This document shows positions 1 through 11,889 of a stretch of 64,000 nt of DNA, one piece after another. Both the position numbers and the translations under genes were made by a program. This stretch comes from Podarcis raffonei (Eukaryota; Chordata; Lepidosauria; Squamata; Lacertidae), in contig NC_070614.1 of assembly GCF_027172205.1 (NCBI RefSeq), forward strand, positions 47,494,001-47,558,000, written 5' to 3'. A model generated the notes under the pieces. That model was not told the origin of the DNA, did not search any database, and was given only the letters and a program-made list of their open reading frames with translations. How positions within the stretch are numbered: position 1 is the stretch's first letter; each line of letters starts with the position of its first letter.

Positions 1-222
1 AGGCTGTGAAAAAATCAACAGGAAAAGGAGGCCTTCATACAGGGGTGGTTAACCTGTGACCCTCCAAATGTTGCTGGACTACATCTCATCATCCATGACT
101 ATTTACTATTCTCACTGAGTTTGATGGAGCAATTGGACTATCAGGAAGTAAAACATCTGAAGTTTTGTTTTTAGCTTAGAATGAAAAGTGGGCACAGGAA
201 GACATGGTAGAGGTCTATAAAG

Positions 223-223
<1 letters not shown>

Positions 224-265
<42 letters not shown>
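224..265. repeat. (TTA)n microsatellite
   Basis: About 14 uninterrupted TTA units. Confidence 0.95.
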
Positions 266-266
<1 letters not shown>

Positions 267-330
267 TAATACTATTACTATTTATACATTTCTGGGAAGG
301 CTCTGTGGCTGTAGCCTGGTTATGAAATTA

Positions 331-1027
331 CAGTGGTACCTCGGGTTATAGACGCTTCAGGTTACAGACTCCGCTAACCCAGAAATACTGCTTCAAGTTA
401 AGAACTTTGCCTCAGGATGAGAACAGAAATTGTGCTCCGGTGGCGCGGCGGCAGCAGCAGGAGGCCCCATTAGCTAAAGTGGTGCTTCAGGTTAAGAACA
501 GTTTCAGGTTAAGAACAGACCTCTGGAACGAATTAAATACCGTATTTTTCGCTCCCTAGGGCGCACCGGACCATAGGGCACACCTAGTTTTTAGGGAGAG
601 GAATAAAGAGAGAGAAAATATCCCCCCCCCCAGGTCCAGGAGCGGCGGCAAGATTGCACGCAACTTCGCCGCCGCTCCCGGAGCTTGCGGGGCTAGGGAC
701 GGGGGAAGCTTGAACCCCAGCCCCCAGAACAGGCAGCTATCCACAAGCCTTCCGAGTGCAGCGGGAACTCCCGCCGCACTCCGAAGGCTTGCAGATAGCT
801 GCCTGAAGCCCGGCGAGCGCAGCAGGAGTTGGCGCTGCACTCACCGGGCTTCAGGCTGCAGGCTGCTGTCCGCAAGCCTTTGGAGCACTCTGAAGGCTTG
901 CAGATAGCTGCCTGAAGCCTGGAGAGTGAGAAGGATCGGACGCACACACATTTCCCCTTCATTTTTGGAGGGTAAAAAGTGTGTCCTATTGGGCGAAAAA
1001 TACGGTACTTAACCCAAGGTACCACTG
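331..1027. mobile_element. Tigger/mariner-like MITE with a second MITE inside
   Basis: Terminal inverted repeats CAGTGGTACCTCGGGTTA and TAACCCAAGGTACCACTG, flanked by TA on both sides. A similar element lies at 62038-62260. The interior 540-1005 is another TIR element. It encodes no protein. Confidence 0.7.
540..1005. mobile_element. TA-flanked foldback MITE nested in the Tigger-like MITE
   Basis: The ends CCGTATTTTTCGC and GCGAAAAATACGG are inverted repeats and TA lies on each side. The GC-rich interior is made of hairpin-forming pieces (for example AGGCAGCTAT near 720 pairing with ATAGCTGCCT near 795). The superfamily is not recognised with confidence. The open frames inside are chance. 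Confidence 0.65.
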
Positions 1028-1520
1028 TATAGCGGATTAGATAATTGAAAGGGGAGATGATTCTTTTGTCAGAACTGAGGGTTTATCCACGCTTTGTCTT
1101 CTCCCGCTGCTCTCCCCTGGGGAAAATCTGCTCTTTAGAATTCAATTGGAGGAAATTCAATTCAGTTTTCCCCTGGATTATATTTTGCTTCATATTTTGG
1201 TTTGGAAAGTCAAAAAATAGATTACTTCTCATTAAAATGCAAACAAAATCATATCCCATACACATGAACACATTTCTGGCTGTGATTCATGGTCCTGATT
1301 GAAGAGACTTTTCCTTATTCAGCCTTTTGCTTATTAAGTAAGGTGACAAATTTATGGGCTGAACTTTTCAAAAGGACAAAATAAAGGGAGGTTTCTAAGG
1401 AAGTGCAATAAAACCAGATACATGAGGTGGACCCATTGAAGATCACTCCAGAAAGGAACATTCAGGAATGTTCTGTCTTCATTTTTGAAGCTATGAAACA
1501 AACATAACACCCGATAGATA

Positions 1521-1980
1521 CTGTATTTTTCACACCATAGGACGCACTTTTTCCCCTCCAAAAATGAAGGGGAAATGTGTGTGCGTCCTATGGTGCGAAT
1601 GCAGGCTTTCGCTGAAGCCTGGAGAGTGAGAGGGGTCAGTGCGCACCGACCCTTCACGCTCTCCAGGCTTCGCACACCTCTCCGCAAGCAGCGGGAGCCC
1701 AGCGCTGGGCTCCCGCTGCTTGCGGAGAGTTGCCTGCATGCTGAAGCCTGCGCGCGCTGAGCTCAGCGCGTCCAGGCTTCGCAGACCTCTCAGCAAGCAG
1801 TGGGAGCGCTCCCACGGCTTGCAGAGAGCTGCCTGTTTGGGGGCTGGGGTCGGGGGAAGCTCGAGCTTCCCCCGCCCCAGCCCCGCGCCTGGGGGAAAAA
1901 TAATTTTCCCCCCTTTATTTCCCCCCAAAAAACTGGGTGCGCCCTATGGTCCGGTGCCCCCTATGGTGCGAAAAATACGG
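1521..1980. mobile_element. Second copy of the TA-flanked foldback MITE
   Basis: Ends CTGTATTTTTCACACC and GGTGCGAAAAATACGG with TA on both sides. It shares the CGCACTTTTTCCCC-type subterminal sequence with the copy at 540-1005. It contains a perfect 52-bp palindrome. Confidence 0.65.
1678..1729. repeat. Perfect 52-bp palindrome
   Basis: CTCTCCGCAAGCAGCGGGAG and the following six bases are mirrored without a mismatch on the other side of a centre at 1703/1704. With no spacer it would form a cruciform or a very stable hairpin. It lies inside the MITE at 1521-1980. Confidence 0.9.
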
Positions 1981-2495
1981 TAATTATTTTGATGAACTCT
2001 AATTGGAGGCACCAAGAATTGAACATGTCTCCATTTTATGTATGTCAAGCATGTGCCCCACCAGTGAGCTATTTCCCTCTGTGGACAGAAGGGTTTCTGC
2101 TACTGTCCCAATGAGGAAGAGATATGTGGTACAACTTGGTGACTTCCCACTGAGAAAGCCAACTCTACTATTTTCAGACCAAAGTAAAAAATAAAATTAG
2201 AAATCTGTGCCATAATAACATGATTTTTGGAGGTGTGTTGTCTTGCATGTGTGTGTTGGAGGTGTGTTGTCCAGGATGTATTGGACGGCTTATCATCAAT
2301 CCTATTGACCATTATCTCTTGCTGCTAATTCACATGGGAGGGGCTAAAGACTGCCAGACATTGCTTGACATTGCTGGACTTTGCTTAGTGCCATGATGGT
2401 GTTATTCCTTTTTGAAGGCTTTGGCCAAGAATGAGGGAGAGAGGGAAGTGCATGACCTGCTACATCAATAGTGTAGTTAGGAAAAGCTAGGAATT

Positions 2496-2496
<1 letters not shown>

Positions 2497-2541
<45 letters not shown>
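2497..2541. repeat. (AAT)n microsatellite
   Basis: About 15 units of AAT. Read on the other strand it gives a poly-leucine frame, which is not a gene. Confidence 0.95.
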
Positions 2542-2544
<3 letters not shown>

Positions 2545-2950
2545 CAACTTATAAGCACTTGAAAATGTCTTCCAATATTTTATTTATTTATTACAAATAT
2601 AGATAGCTTTTTCAAATAATATCTCTCACAATTTAGACAAAACACTCACAAACATATAAGTCATAAACAATGTTACAAACAAAGAGCTCATCACAGCAGA
2701 GGAAGGAGTTTGGAATGGAATTAGGCTTTCCAGGCCTCTCTATGTTCCTAGGTCACACTCCTCACTCAGAACCCCAAATGCTTTTGCCTTTCTGCATTTT
2801 ACCCTTGAAGTCTAATAAGTCCTCTTGCCTGTATGGATGGAGGATAGACAGCAGCCTAAAAGTGTGTGTAGAAAATAACCTGCTATACAAATATCAAAAT
2901 CATAAAATATGTGTTTAATGTGCATAAAATGTAATAACAATTTTTTTTTT

Positions 2951-3405
2951 CTTTCCAGTAGCACCTTAAAGACCAACTAAGTTAGTTCTTGGTATGAGCT
3001 TTCGTGTGCATGCACACTTCTTCAGATACACTTGAAACAGAAGTTGCCAGATCCCTCTATATAGTGAGAAGGTGGGGAGGGGTATTACTCAGAAGGGTGG
3101 TGGGAATGGGTGATTGGCAGATAGCTGTGATGAGCCTGTTGACGACTCTTAATGACTGTAATAGGTCTTACAGGAAAAAGCAAGGGATGAGAAGGTGAAA
3201 AATGGCTTTGTCATGTATAATGAGATAAGAATCCAATGTCTTTGTTCAGACCAGGTCTCTCCATGGTCTTCATGTATCTGAAGAAGTGTGCATGCACACG
3301 AAAGCTCATACCAAGAACTAACTTAGTTGGTCTTTAAGGTGCTACTGGAAAGAAAAAAATTTTTTTGTTTTGACTATGGCAGACCAACACGGCTACCTTT
3401 CTGTA
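2951..3405. repeat. Inverted-repeat retroelement-like unit with perfect 80-bp arms
   Basis: 2951-3030 and 3273-3352 are exact reverse complements, separated by 242 bp. The right arm continues into ACACGGCTACCTTTCTGTAA, which looks like a repeat terminus. A third, diverged copy of the arm lies at about 32957-33046. The arm contains CTGAAGA, the self-complementary GTGTGCATGCACAC and GAAA. The family was not identified; a Penelope-like or inverted LINE insertion is possible. Confidence 0.6.
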
Positions 3406-4063
3406 ACATAAAATGTAATGTTTGTAGCATTTTGCAAAAACTGGAATGCATTTCTAATTTAAGACAGCTTTGCAGTCAAACTTATTTGAACTCATTCTTG
3501 TGGTGGAGCCTACTCATGTCTACTTTGCAGAGGGTCTAAATCAAGGAATTCAGCAGAAATAATTAATGCAAGTGGCTATGAGATGTTTGGGGATGTGGTC
3601 CTTGCAATGTAAATATTTCCCCACCCCTGAAAATTGCAATATTAGAAAAACCAACACAAGCTATTGTGACTATGCCAGAAAATAAAAGAGAAAAGGGCAC
3701 TGAGTAGCCATTAAATGCAGCAGTAAGAAGAGAGGCATTGGGGGTGTGTGTTAGTAACTATGGTGTAGAGGTAAGGGTCTTGTAGAGGAGGGTCTTCTCA
3801 GCTGGGTAGCCCAGGAGCTCCGTATACCCTGCCCAGGCTTCTGCCCCAGAGAGGTCACTTTCATACTGCAAAGACAGCAAAAACAATAAGGGAGGCAACA
3901 ACCAATCCCCTCCTAGCAGAAGGAAAAGAAGGAGGGAACCAATCTAACTTCTCAGTGCCGGAATTTCCAAAGACTGTGAGCAGCCACCAAGAAGGCCCTG
4001 AATGGAAAAGTAATGTATTTGCTCCTACAATAAATATCCAGGTGGGGAAAGAGAACTATATTA
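3406..4063. other. Flank downstream of V2R-A, no gene seen
   Basis: Between the repeat unit and the V2R-A stop codon I see no coding exon, RNA gene or recognisable repeat. Confidence 0.5.
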
Positions 4064-7000
4064 TTATCTTTTCCTTAGTTGCTCCTTGCTGTTAAGCTCT
4101 GGCCTGAACAAAATTATGTAGCATTTTGGTGAAAATATGCAACTCAGTAAACCAGCACTGGAGGCCAAAATGGAGAAAATCTCCACAGCCACCATGTATT
4201 TCCCTCTGGTACTCAGGTAAGTTGGAAGGAATGAAACCCACACACTGCAAAATGCCAACATACTGAAGGTAATGAACTTGGCTTCATTAAAACTATCAGG
4301 TAACTTGCGGGCTAGGAATGCCACAACGAAACTAGCAATGGCTAGGAGGCCCATGTAGCTGAGGACACAGTAAAACATGGCGACTGACCCTTCATTGCAT
4401 TGCATAATGATTTCTTCTGTTACCGAGAGCATGTCTAAATCAGGATATGGCGGAGAAGTTGCTAACCACATAGTACAAATACTGGCTTGAATAAGAGAGC
4501 AGGAAAGGACAATAGAGTTGGACAGGTTCCCCCCCACCCATTTCTTCATTCTGGATCCGGGCTTTGTGGCCATAAATGCTAAAGAAACAATGGTAGTCTT
4601 TGCCAGCAAGCAAGAAACAGCCACTGAGAAGACGATGCCAAAAGATGGTTGACGAAGAAGACAGGTCACTTTCCCAGGTTTGCCCAGGAACATCAAAGAT
4701 GAGAGGAAACAGAGCAAAAGGGAGAACAGGAGAGTGTAGGTGAGGTCCCTGTTGTTGGCTTTGACAATGGGGGTTTCTCTGTACTTAATAAAGGTTCCCA
4801 ACACCCACACTGTAATCAAGGAAAAAGAAATAGCAAGGGAGGCTAAACTGATCCCTAAAGGTTCTTCATAAGACAGAAAGCTTTTTATTTTTGGGTTGCA
4901 TCCGTCTCTCTTCATGTTGGAATATTGATGTTTTGGGCAGTTCAAACAGTAGCTCATGTCTGAAATATAGAAACAGATCCTATTTTGATTCGAATTCATT
5001 AATAAGTCATGGATATTCACAGCAATCAAAATTGTATCTTTACTCAGACATCCCACTAAGTTAAGTGGGTTTTCCTTGTGTCAAGAAACTTTGCCTAGGT
5101 TTGAATGCTTCTTGCACTCTTAATTTCTGAAAGATTTCTGGAACCAGTCTGATTCCAGGACTGGCTGGCGAGCCAGGGCACTATATTGTAACAAAGATAA
5201 TTTAACTATTGAAAATTGTGTTCCAAAATTATTCTGAATTATTCAACCCTGTACAATGGAAAAAGTCACCTACCAATCTGGTTTGAAATCTTCCCATCAG
5301 GGCATTGCTCACAGTCATAGCAGCAAAATTTATCCCCTTCCTTCTTTTTCTTCTGATAACCAGGGGGGCAGTAGTCATTACACACGGAAACAGGAAGCAT
5401 CTATCCATAAACAGGAAATGTGTTTAGAATTGAACTTTAAAAACAAAACAAAAAACAAACATCAAAACGTAAGTAGTCTGAGGTTGTCTCCCAATTGAGA
5501 AAAGTGACTGGTGGGGCATAAAATATTTGCATCTGGATCCCACTGAACCCTACTATATATTTCTTCAAAGTGTACCCTAACTTCCCACCTGGTTAAATGT
5601 TCTGTGCCACATTATTATATCTTCATTAATGATGAATTCTTTTCCTCCGAGGTCTTTGGGACTCACACTTCCAGCCTTCACTCTCTGGAATGACCTGTTT
5701 GCGTATGTGACCATGTTCACAATGTCAAATCCTCCTTCTACTTCCCTTTCGTCATTGAAGAACATTGCTTCTCCAACTGAGTTGTTAAATGAAATGCCTT
5801 GAAGAAATGGGTAGAGCTAACAGAAAGAAGAAAAATAATAAATTCCAAAGAGATAATAATATTTTGGAGATTTCAAACAAATATTTTATGCCAGGTATTT
5901 TGCACTTGAGCTGTAGATGACACCTAGCTCAATTTCTCAATTGAGACCAGGAGAATTTGGAACATGCAACAGGCCTCTGCGATCTACTTGACAAGGGTGA
6001 GTAAATTGAATCTGAATCCCGATAAGGTATTTCCAGGTTTATAAGTAGAATGGGACCCTAATACATTCACACTTAGAGACCTGCACAAGCTGCCAATTTG
6101 TTTCCTGCTTGAACCTGAGGTTTTATAAATAAGATGGAAAGCTATAAAGATCTTTGGACCCAGGTCCTTGAGGGACACCCTCTGCCCATTGAAGTTGTTG
6201 CCCATTGTGTGTGCCTTTGCAATAAGTTCCTGATTTAATATGTAATCACATTTTGCAATAGTACATTCAGTGAAATGATAATAATGAAAACAAACGAACT
6301 TTGAGACATTACCTGCCAAGGCTTGAGATGCTGAAGTTCAAACTTTTTGCTAGCCAATATTGCTTTGTGATTGGATCTAGATGTGTCAATAACATGCAGC
6401 GTATGTGCTACACTATACACAGCATTGTAGATGCTGTAGCTGTGGCCCGTCATGTGCATTTCAAAGAGAGCATCAGGCAGACTCTCAAGACTTTCCTCTC
6501 CCATACAACTGTTTTCTGTTGGTATGCCAGGATTGGGAAGGGAACAGTCAAATGCTTGCTCCCAAAAATCTTTGAGAAAACCATCTCCTTTGTTCTTGTA
6601 CGGTTTAATGTTTTGGAGAAATTCTTTGAAGCCTGGGGGGTCTTTTGAATGAATGGTGAAAGAAATGGCACCATCGAACTGCTGTAAATTCATGGTTCTT
6701 TGAAGGCCTGATAACATAAAATCAATCTGGGTTGTCATAATCCACACCTTTCCCAACAATGTGGTTTTTCCCTTGTGAGGGTCTCCCAAAAAAAAGAAAA
6801 CAGTCATCAGCCATGTAAATGTTAAATTTTCTCCATACAAAATGAAAACATTAGCTGTAGTTTTAATGTAATGTACATATATATGTGAGGAAATGGAAGG
6901 AAAAGCATTTAAGCCCTTCAGATTTGCTTGTTCTGGGAGTCTCTGTGTGAAAGCTGAACATACATTATGCAGGGAAAAGTAGTGTTCCAGGGTCTGCAGG

Positions 7001-8882
7001 AAATTTTCTCCAGTGGCACCATCTACAACAAAGAGTCCAACCCATGTCCATCCAAAATGCTGAAGTAGCCAGACAATCCCCATATATTGTGGGGCTTCAG
7101 TGGGGACCATGCGGTAAAAGGAGGGCACCTGACCTGGATTACTCTCTTCTGGGTGAAATGTGCCATACATGAACTGAAAGAGAATTTACAAACAGAGATA
7201 GTTTAGGACCGGTATTTAAATGCTAGCAGTTTTTATGGAACAAATAATTGTTGAATGAATTTGCAGGCTTAGCAGACATGTTGTTGTTTTGTTTCGTCGT
7301 TTAGTCGTGTCCGACTCTTCGTGACCCCATGGACCAGAGCACACCAGGCACTCCTGTCTTCCACTGCCTCCCACAGTTTGGTCAAACTCATGCTGGTAGC
7401 TTCGAGAACACTGTCCAACCATCTCGTCCTCTGTCATCCCCTTCTCCTTCTGCCCTCAATCTTTCCCAACATCAGGGTCTTTTCCAGGGAGTTAGCAGAC
7501 ATATCCTCCACTAAATAATATTAAATCTGAGCAAGGAAGGAGTGCACTTACATTAGTACCTGCATTGTGCTCTTGGTCATTCTCTATGATAGGTGGCAAA
7601 CTTTATACTCCTAGACCTCCACATTTGGACGATGTGACCCTTTTGTCCAAGCCAAGCTGACCTGCTTTTCACAATGGCCTCCACTAAGTGTTCTGCAAGG
7701 CATACATAGGGCAAAAAAGCCACCTGATGTCACCTGTCAAACAGGGCCCATGTAGAGCAGGGGAGATAGTGATCTAGTCTGCTCCCCCACTCCATGACTT
7801 GGAAGGAGAACATGTGTCACATGGAACAACCTCTACATAGGGAGGATTCCTTCTCAATTTTGCAAGAATTGTCTCCGCAGTTCTAGAATACATGGTAGGC
7901 TCTCTGAAACAGGCAGTTGCTATGCAACACATAACGAGAAGTGTGACTAAGAGGACATGTTTAACACACACATCCCTGCTTCCTCCACCACCTTATTAAC
8001 ATCACATTGGCATACAAATACTTAAATAGGGTAAGGGTAAAACACTCTTCCACAAGGATTTTCTCTTGATTTTAGTCCCTCCACCATTCACCAGACATTC
8101 AGAATCACCAGAACACTCACAGAACATCAGTTACTGACCCATTCAAATATCTTGCCTGTGGTATCTTGTAGAGACTTAAGATGTTGTCCATGCGGAAGGT
8201 AGTATCAGAGCCAAGTCCCCCAATAGCAACGATGGGGTTTTTATGGGCACCACATTTGTAATTAGGGGAAAAGCTGTGTGGTTTGCAGAACACATCCAGA
8301 GTGGTACGGTAGGTCATCATTGCATCAAAGTAGTTGTCATATATGTGGAACCCAAGAGTGACATTGGGCAAGATCTTGGGGTCCTCATTGATCTCATTTA
8401 CAGCAAATGCCAAGGCCAGGGCATGCTGATAGAATTTTGGCAGAACCCTGCAAATAGAGCTCAATTAATCTTTCACTTAATCTCCAATTTATGTGGAGTT
8501 TAAGGACATTCTTTGAGTTGTTACATATGTTTTGCAGCTGATAGTTTACTTTATTCTTCAGTTTAGGCAAGATTAGGTTCACTTAATTTATCTTTGTGTT
8601 CTAGAAGGCCATGAAATGATTTACAAGAAGAATAAATACAGTAATAAAAATACATAAGCATATGAAAAACATAGTCAGTGTAAAAGCATTCAATCATTAG
8701 TGCTGCCAGAATGTCTGGGAAAATGAAAATGTCATTGCTCAAAGCAGAAATGAAGATAAAGTAGGGGCAAAGCAGTCCTCCCAGCGGAGAAGGTTCTATA
8801 GATGGCGAGATGCAATAGAAAGCTTATGGTAGAACAATTTCTTTCAGAATTGTATAGAAAGAGATGCTGTCATAACAGAGGT

Positions 8883-8944
<62 letters not shown>

Positions 8945-9799
8945 AAGCTTTTAAGAGAGAAGTGATTACAGAAATCCATAAAATTTATTCATCTTTCCTA
9001 ATCATGATGGCCACATGGAATCTACAGGATCAGTGACAACATAGTTCTGAATTCTACTTGTTCGAGAACAATATGGGAGAGCAATTATTGTGCTCATATA
9101 GTGTTTGGGGCTTTCTGTAGGAACCTGGTTTCCTATTGTAGGAATGCTGAATTAGATAAGATGTCCATGTGCTTACTCCCCCACCCCAATTAGGCATTTA
9201 ACACTTAATTAAACACTGTGCTAGTTCCCCAAATTATTCAGGGCCAAGATCTGTGTCAGGAATTCTGCTTCATGCAAATCTGATGCAACCTAAAATACTC
9301 TACACACTTACGTGGGAGTAAGCTCCATTGGACTCAACAAGGTTTTTGGCTCATTAGACATGCATAGCATACTGCTGAGAAATTGCATACCACTAAAATT
9401 AAAAGGGTCATTTTTTACAGGAGAACCAACCCTGTGTGTGTGGTACAAAGGACAAGAGATCAAGAAAGAATATTTTTGCACTGAATTAAGCATACATGCA
9501 CTTTAATTGAGTAGCTTCTCACAGGCATAAACAAATCTTTGTGACTGTACTGGGGCCAGGCAACACAAAGAGAAAAAAATAATAATTTCTTACGCCGGTA
9601 TTTCAAACAGGTCCTGAGAAGGTGGGTGCTTGAATGAAATCTCGTTCAACATACTAACAATCTGAGAAGTAATCCCACCAACGATGAACCCACCTGGCTG
9701 ATACCACTCATTTACAACAGGAAAGGGATCACTGACAGGGCAGAGTACATTGCAAATTATGTTAGGCAGCAGAAGCATCAGTTCTAGAAGCCAAAGCAT
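4064..9799 (-). CDS. Vomeronasal type-2 receptor V2R-A, complete six-exon gene
   Basis: Class C GPCR of vomeronasal neurons, predicted to bind peptide or protein cues. Exons on the minus strand are 9594-9799, 8156-8447, 6313-7173, 5589-5816, 5274-5400 and 4064-4959, giving 869 codons in one frame. Exon 1 starts [12 protein letters not shown], a short signal peptide, followed by the [19 protein letters not shown] motif. Exons 2-4 form the Venus-flytrap domain, with [21 protein letters not shown] and [11 protein letters not shown] in exon 3. Exon 5 carries CNDYC...FCCYDC and exon 6 adds YCLNCP...C, making nine linker cysteines. Exon 6 has the seven helices, with [23 protein letters not shown] and the TM3 cysteine in VTCLLRQP. 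It is the most divergent complete copy. Intron 2 begins with GC instead of GT and holds a BovB fragment. The other introns are GT-AG. Family call is sure; ortholog identity is unknown. Confidence 0.93.
7280..7491 (-). mobile_element. BovB LINE 3' end (5'-truncated)
   Basis: The plus strand reads as the reverse complement of a BovB RTE-type LINE 3' end (GTCGTGTCCGACTCTTCGTG, then GTCCAACCATCTCGTCCTCTG and CAGGGTCTTTTCCAGGGA). An 11-bp target duplication, TTAGCAGACAT, lies at 7269-7279 and 7492-7502. It sits in intron 2 of V2R-A. The family assignment rests on recall of the ruminant and squamate BovB consensus. Confidence 0.75.
8884..8943. repeat. (TTTA)n microsatellite
   Basis: About 15 near-perfect TTTA units in intron 1 of V2R-A. 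Confidence 0.95.
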
Positions 9800-9929
9800 T
9801 CTGTTGCCAAAGTTTTCCTAAAAATCCATCAGATGTTCATCAAAAGCAGCTTCTTGAGTTAAAGGCCTGACACCATCAACATGGTTATAAACACATGCCT
9901 TGGAAACAAATGGAGGTTGCCAACGCTCT

Positions 9930-10020
9930 GACTTAAAATTCAAAACCTAACAGGGGAAGAGGGGAAAAGGGAGAAATTGCATTGGCAGAGTCCTGCCTGT
10001 ATCTTGCTCCTACTCCCATC
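9930..10020 (-). promoter_or_regulatory. Upstream block of V2R-A, weakly matching the paralog promoter block
   Basis: Lies 130-220 bp upstream of the start codon. It keeps the core seen before the other receptors (plus strand GGCAGAGTCCTGCCTGTATCTTGCTCCTACTCCCA) with many changes around it. It is presumed to be 5' UTR or promoter. Confidence 0.4.
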
Positions 10021-10556
10021 TCTCAATGGAACAGCAGCTGGTGCATAAGCACTTTCAGACTTGCTTATTACATGTTTTTTAGTGTTTCTTTGGGAGACTC
10101 TTGTGATTAAGTCATGGTGGAGTAGATAATTGCAGGGGGGGCATAATTGTTTCTTCCTGAGTAGCATTTTTATGTCCCGTCCCCCCGAATACACACACCA
10201 TGTTGACCTCAAAGAGGAGTGGGAAGTCAGTTCCAAGCTTTTCAATGAGCAAACACCAAAGGGGGGAAATTAAGTCCCAACCTTGATTAGGGACACAAAG
10301 AGAGCTAAATTGTACATTGAAGGCTTGTCCAACTCCACCTTGCTCAAGGACATTAGAATAAACATTTTTTTTCAACAATGCATTTGCTGTGTAGAATTAA
10401 CTAGAGCTTAGTGGCAAGAATTTTCAGCTTGAAATGTTAAGGACAGGATGAAAGCGAAATTCTCAAAACAAAGTTTGAGCAGGGAATGGGGGATCTTCAT
10501 GAGCTTGAGGAACTAAGGGTTACCAGGCAGTTTGTTATTGTCATCATCACCATGTC

Positions 10557-10624
10557 TGTCTATCATCTATCTATCTATGTATCATCTATCTATCATCTAT
10601 CTATCATCTATCTATCTATCTATC

Positions 10625-10655
<31 letters not shown>

Positions 10656-10773
10656 ATCATCTATAATCTATCTATCTATCATCTATCTATCATCTATCTA
10701 TCATCTATCTATCATCTATCATCTATCTATCCATCTATCTATCATCATCATCATCTATCTATCTATATCTATC

Positions 10774-10847
<74 letters not shown>

Positions 10848-10930
10848 ATCTATCTATCTATCTATCTATCATCTATCATCTATCTATCTATCAATCATCT
10901 ATCTATCTATCTATCATCTATCTATCTATC

Positions 10931-10973
<43 letters not shown>

Positions 10974-11001
10974 ATCTATCTAATCTATCATCTATCTATC
11001 A
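10557..11001. repeat. (CTAT/ATC)n array, a GATA-type microsatellite of about 445 bp
   Basis: CTAT units (GATA on the other strand) interrupted by ATC variants at irregular spacing. A 165-codon frame across it is purely repeat (LSIYLSI...). GATA (Bkm-like) arrays are common in squamates. Confidence 0.95.
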
Positions 11002-11889
11002 TTACCCTGACCATAACTTCCAGTGGATAACCAATCAATGTCCCCCTTTGAATAATGTAATACCTTGGTGTATTATCATCAAAGGAGCAATTTTAAAAAA
11101 ATGTAAAAATATAAAAATGCTGTTCCACACCACATTAATCTCTAAGCAGTCTGAGATTCCAGGGGTTCCTGGCACTTACCCTGGATCTGTGTTTCTTTTT
11201 GGAAATTAGGCGCAGTGGAGACTCTGGTATCTTTATGATATATGGTTTATTTACACATATACACAACCTGAGCCTTAGATTCACGCAGAAATCAAATATT
11301 GTGCTCTGCTGCTCTGGCTTTCCAATCTGCTTTTCTTCTAGATCACATCACAGCCAATATTGCCCTCAACTCTGGCATTGTCCTGACTATTTAAGAACTA
11401 GAGGAGGGGCCCTACCCATTTGACGTCTGGCACAGATTCCCATTTCCTTTGCTTTCTCAATGGCTCATCACCTTTCCTTTGCTCTCCCTTAATAGCCCAA
11501 CACCCAGGTGATTCCATGAACACAGAAAGCTATGCTGACTTATATTTCAAGACTTGCTGAGTGATGGGCCTGGCATTCAGTTTAACAGCACAAGCATTGA
11601 TTAAATTCTATCACTTACAATATCAAGGAACTTAGAGGAGTCTGTCACCCACAAACTCATAACAATACAATAAAGCAATCTTAAAATTTACAAGAAAAAG
11701 CACAACACATATGAAACAACAAAATGGAACACACCTTGCGTCTTCACACAGTGCAGAAGACAAACTTGCATTAGACTTGAACATGGATGGCATTAGGCAT
11801 AATGGCTATGCTCTGATGCAACACATCATGTAAGAACTCAGAGTGGACAATATTAATAGCATTATTGCAGTATAATACTTGCGTGGCAA
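11002..11889. other. Intergenic stretch with a possible LTR-like module
   Basis: No coding exon recognised. On the minus strand a TATA-like CTTAAATAG complement (11387-11396) and a later AATAAA (about 11248) are spaced as in an LTR, but no TG...CA ends with a target duplication were found. Confidence 0.3.

Noticed and set aside
556-1983. Several frames of 60-130 codons
   Set aside because: They lie within GC-rich foldback MITEs, whose palindromes give open frames on both strands. No protein motif is seen.
2344-2547. 67-codon frame beginning with a leucine run
   Set aside because: The leucines come from the AAT microsatellite read on the other strand.
3273-3330. Complete hammerhead ribozyme
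   Set aside because: The core and stem II pattern are present, but no stem III pairing or cleavage triplet could be placed on either side.
10486-10983. 165-codon open frame
   Set aside because: It is the GATA/CTAT microsatellite read in a stop-free frame (LSIYLSI repeats), with no non-repeat content.
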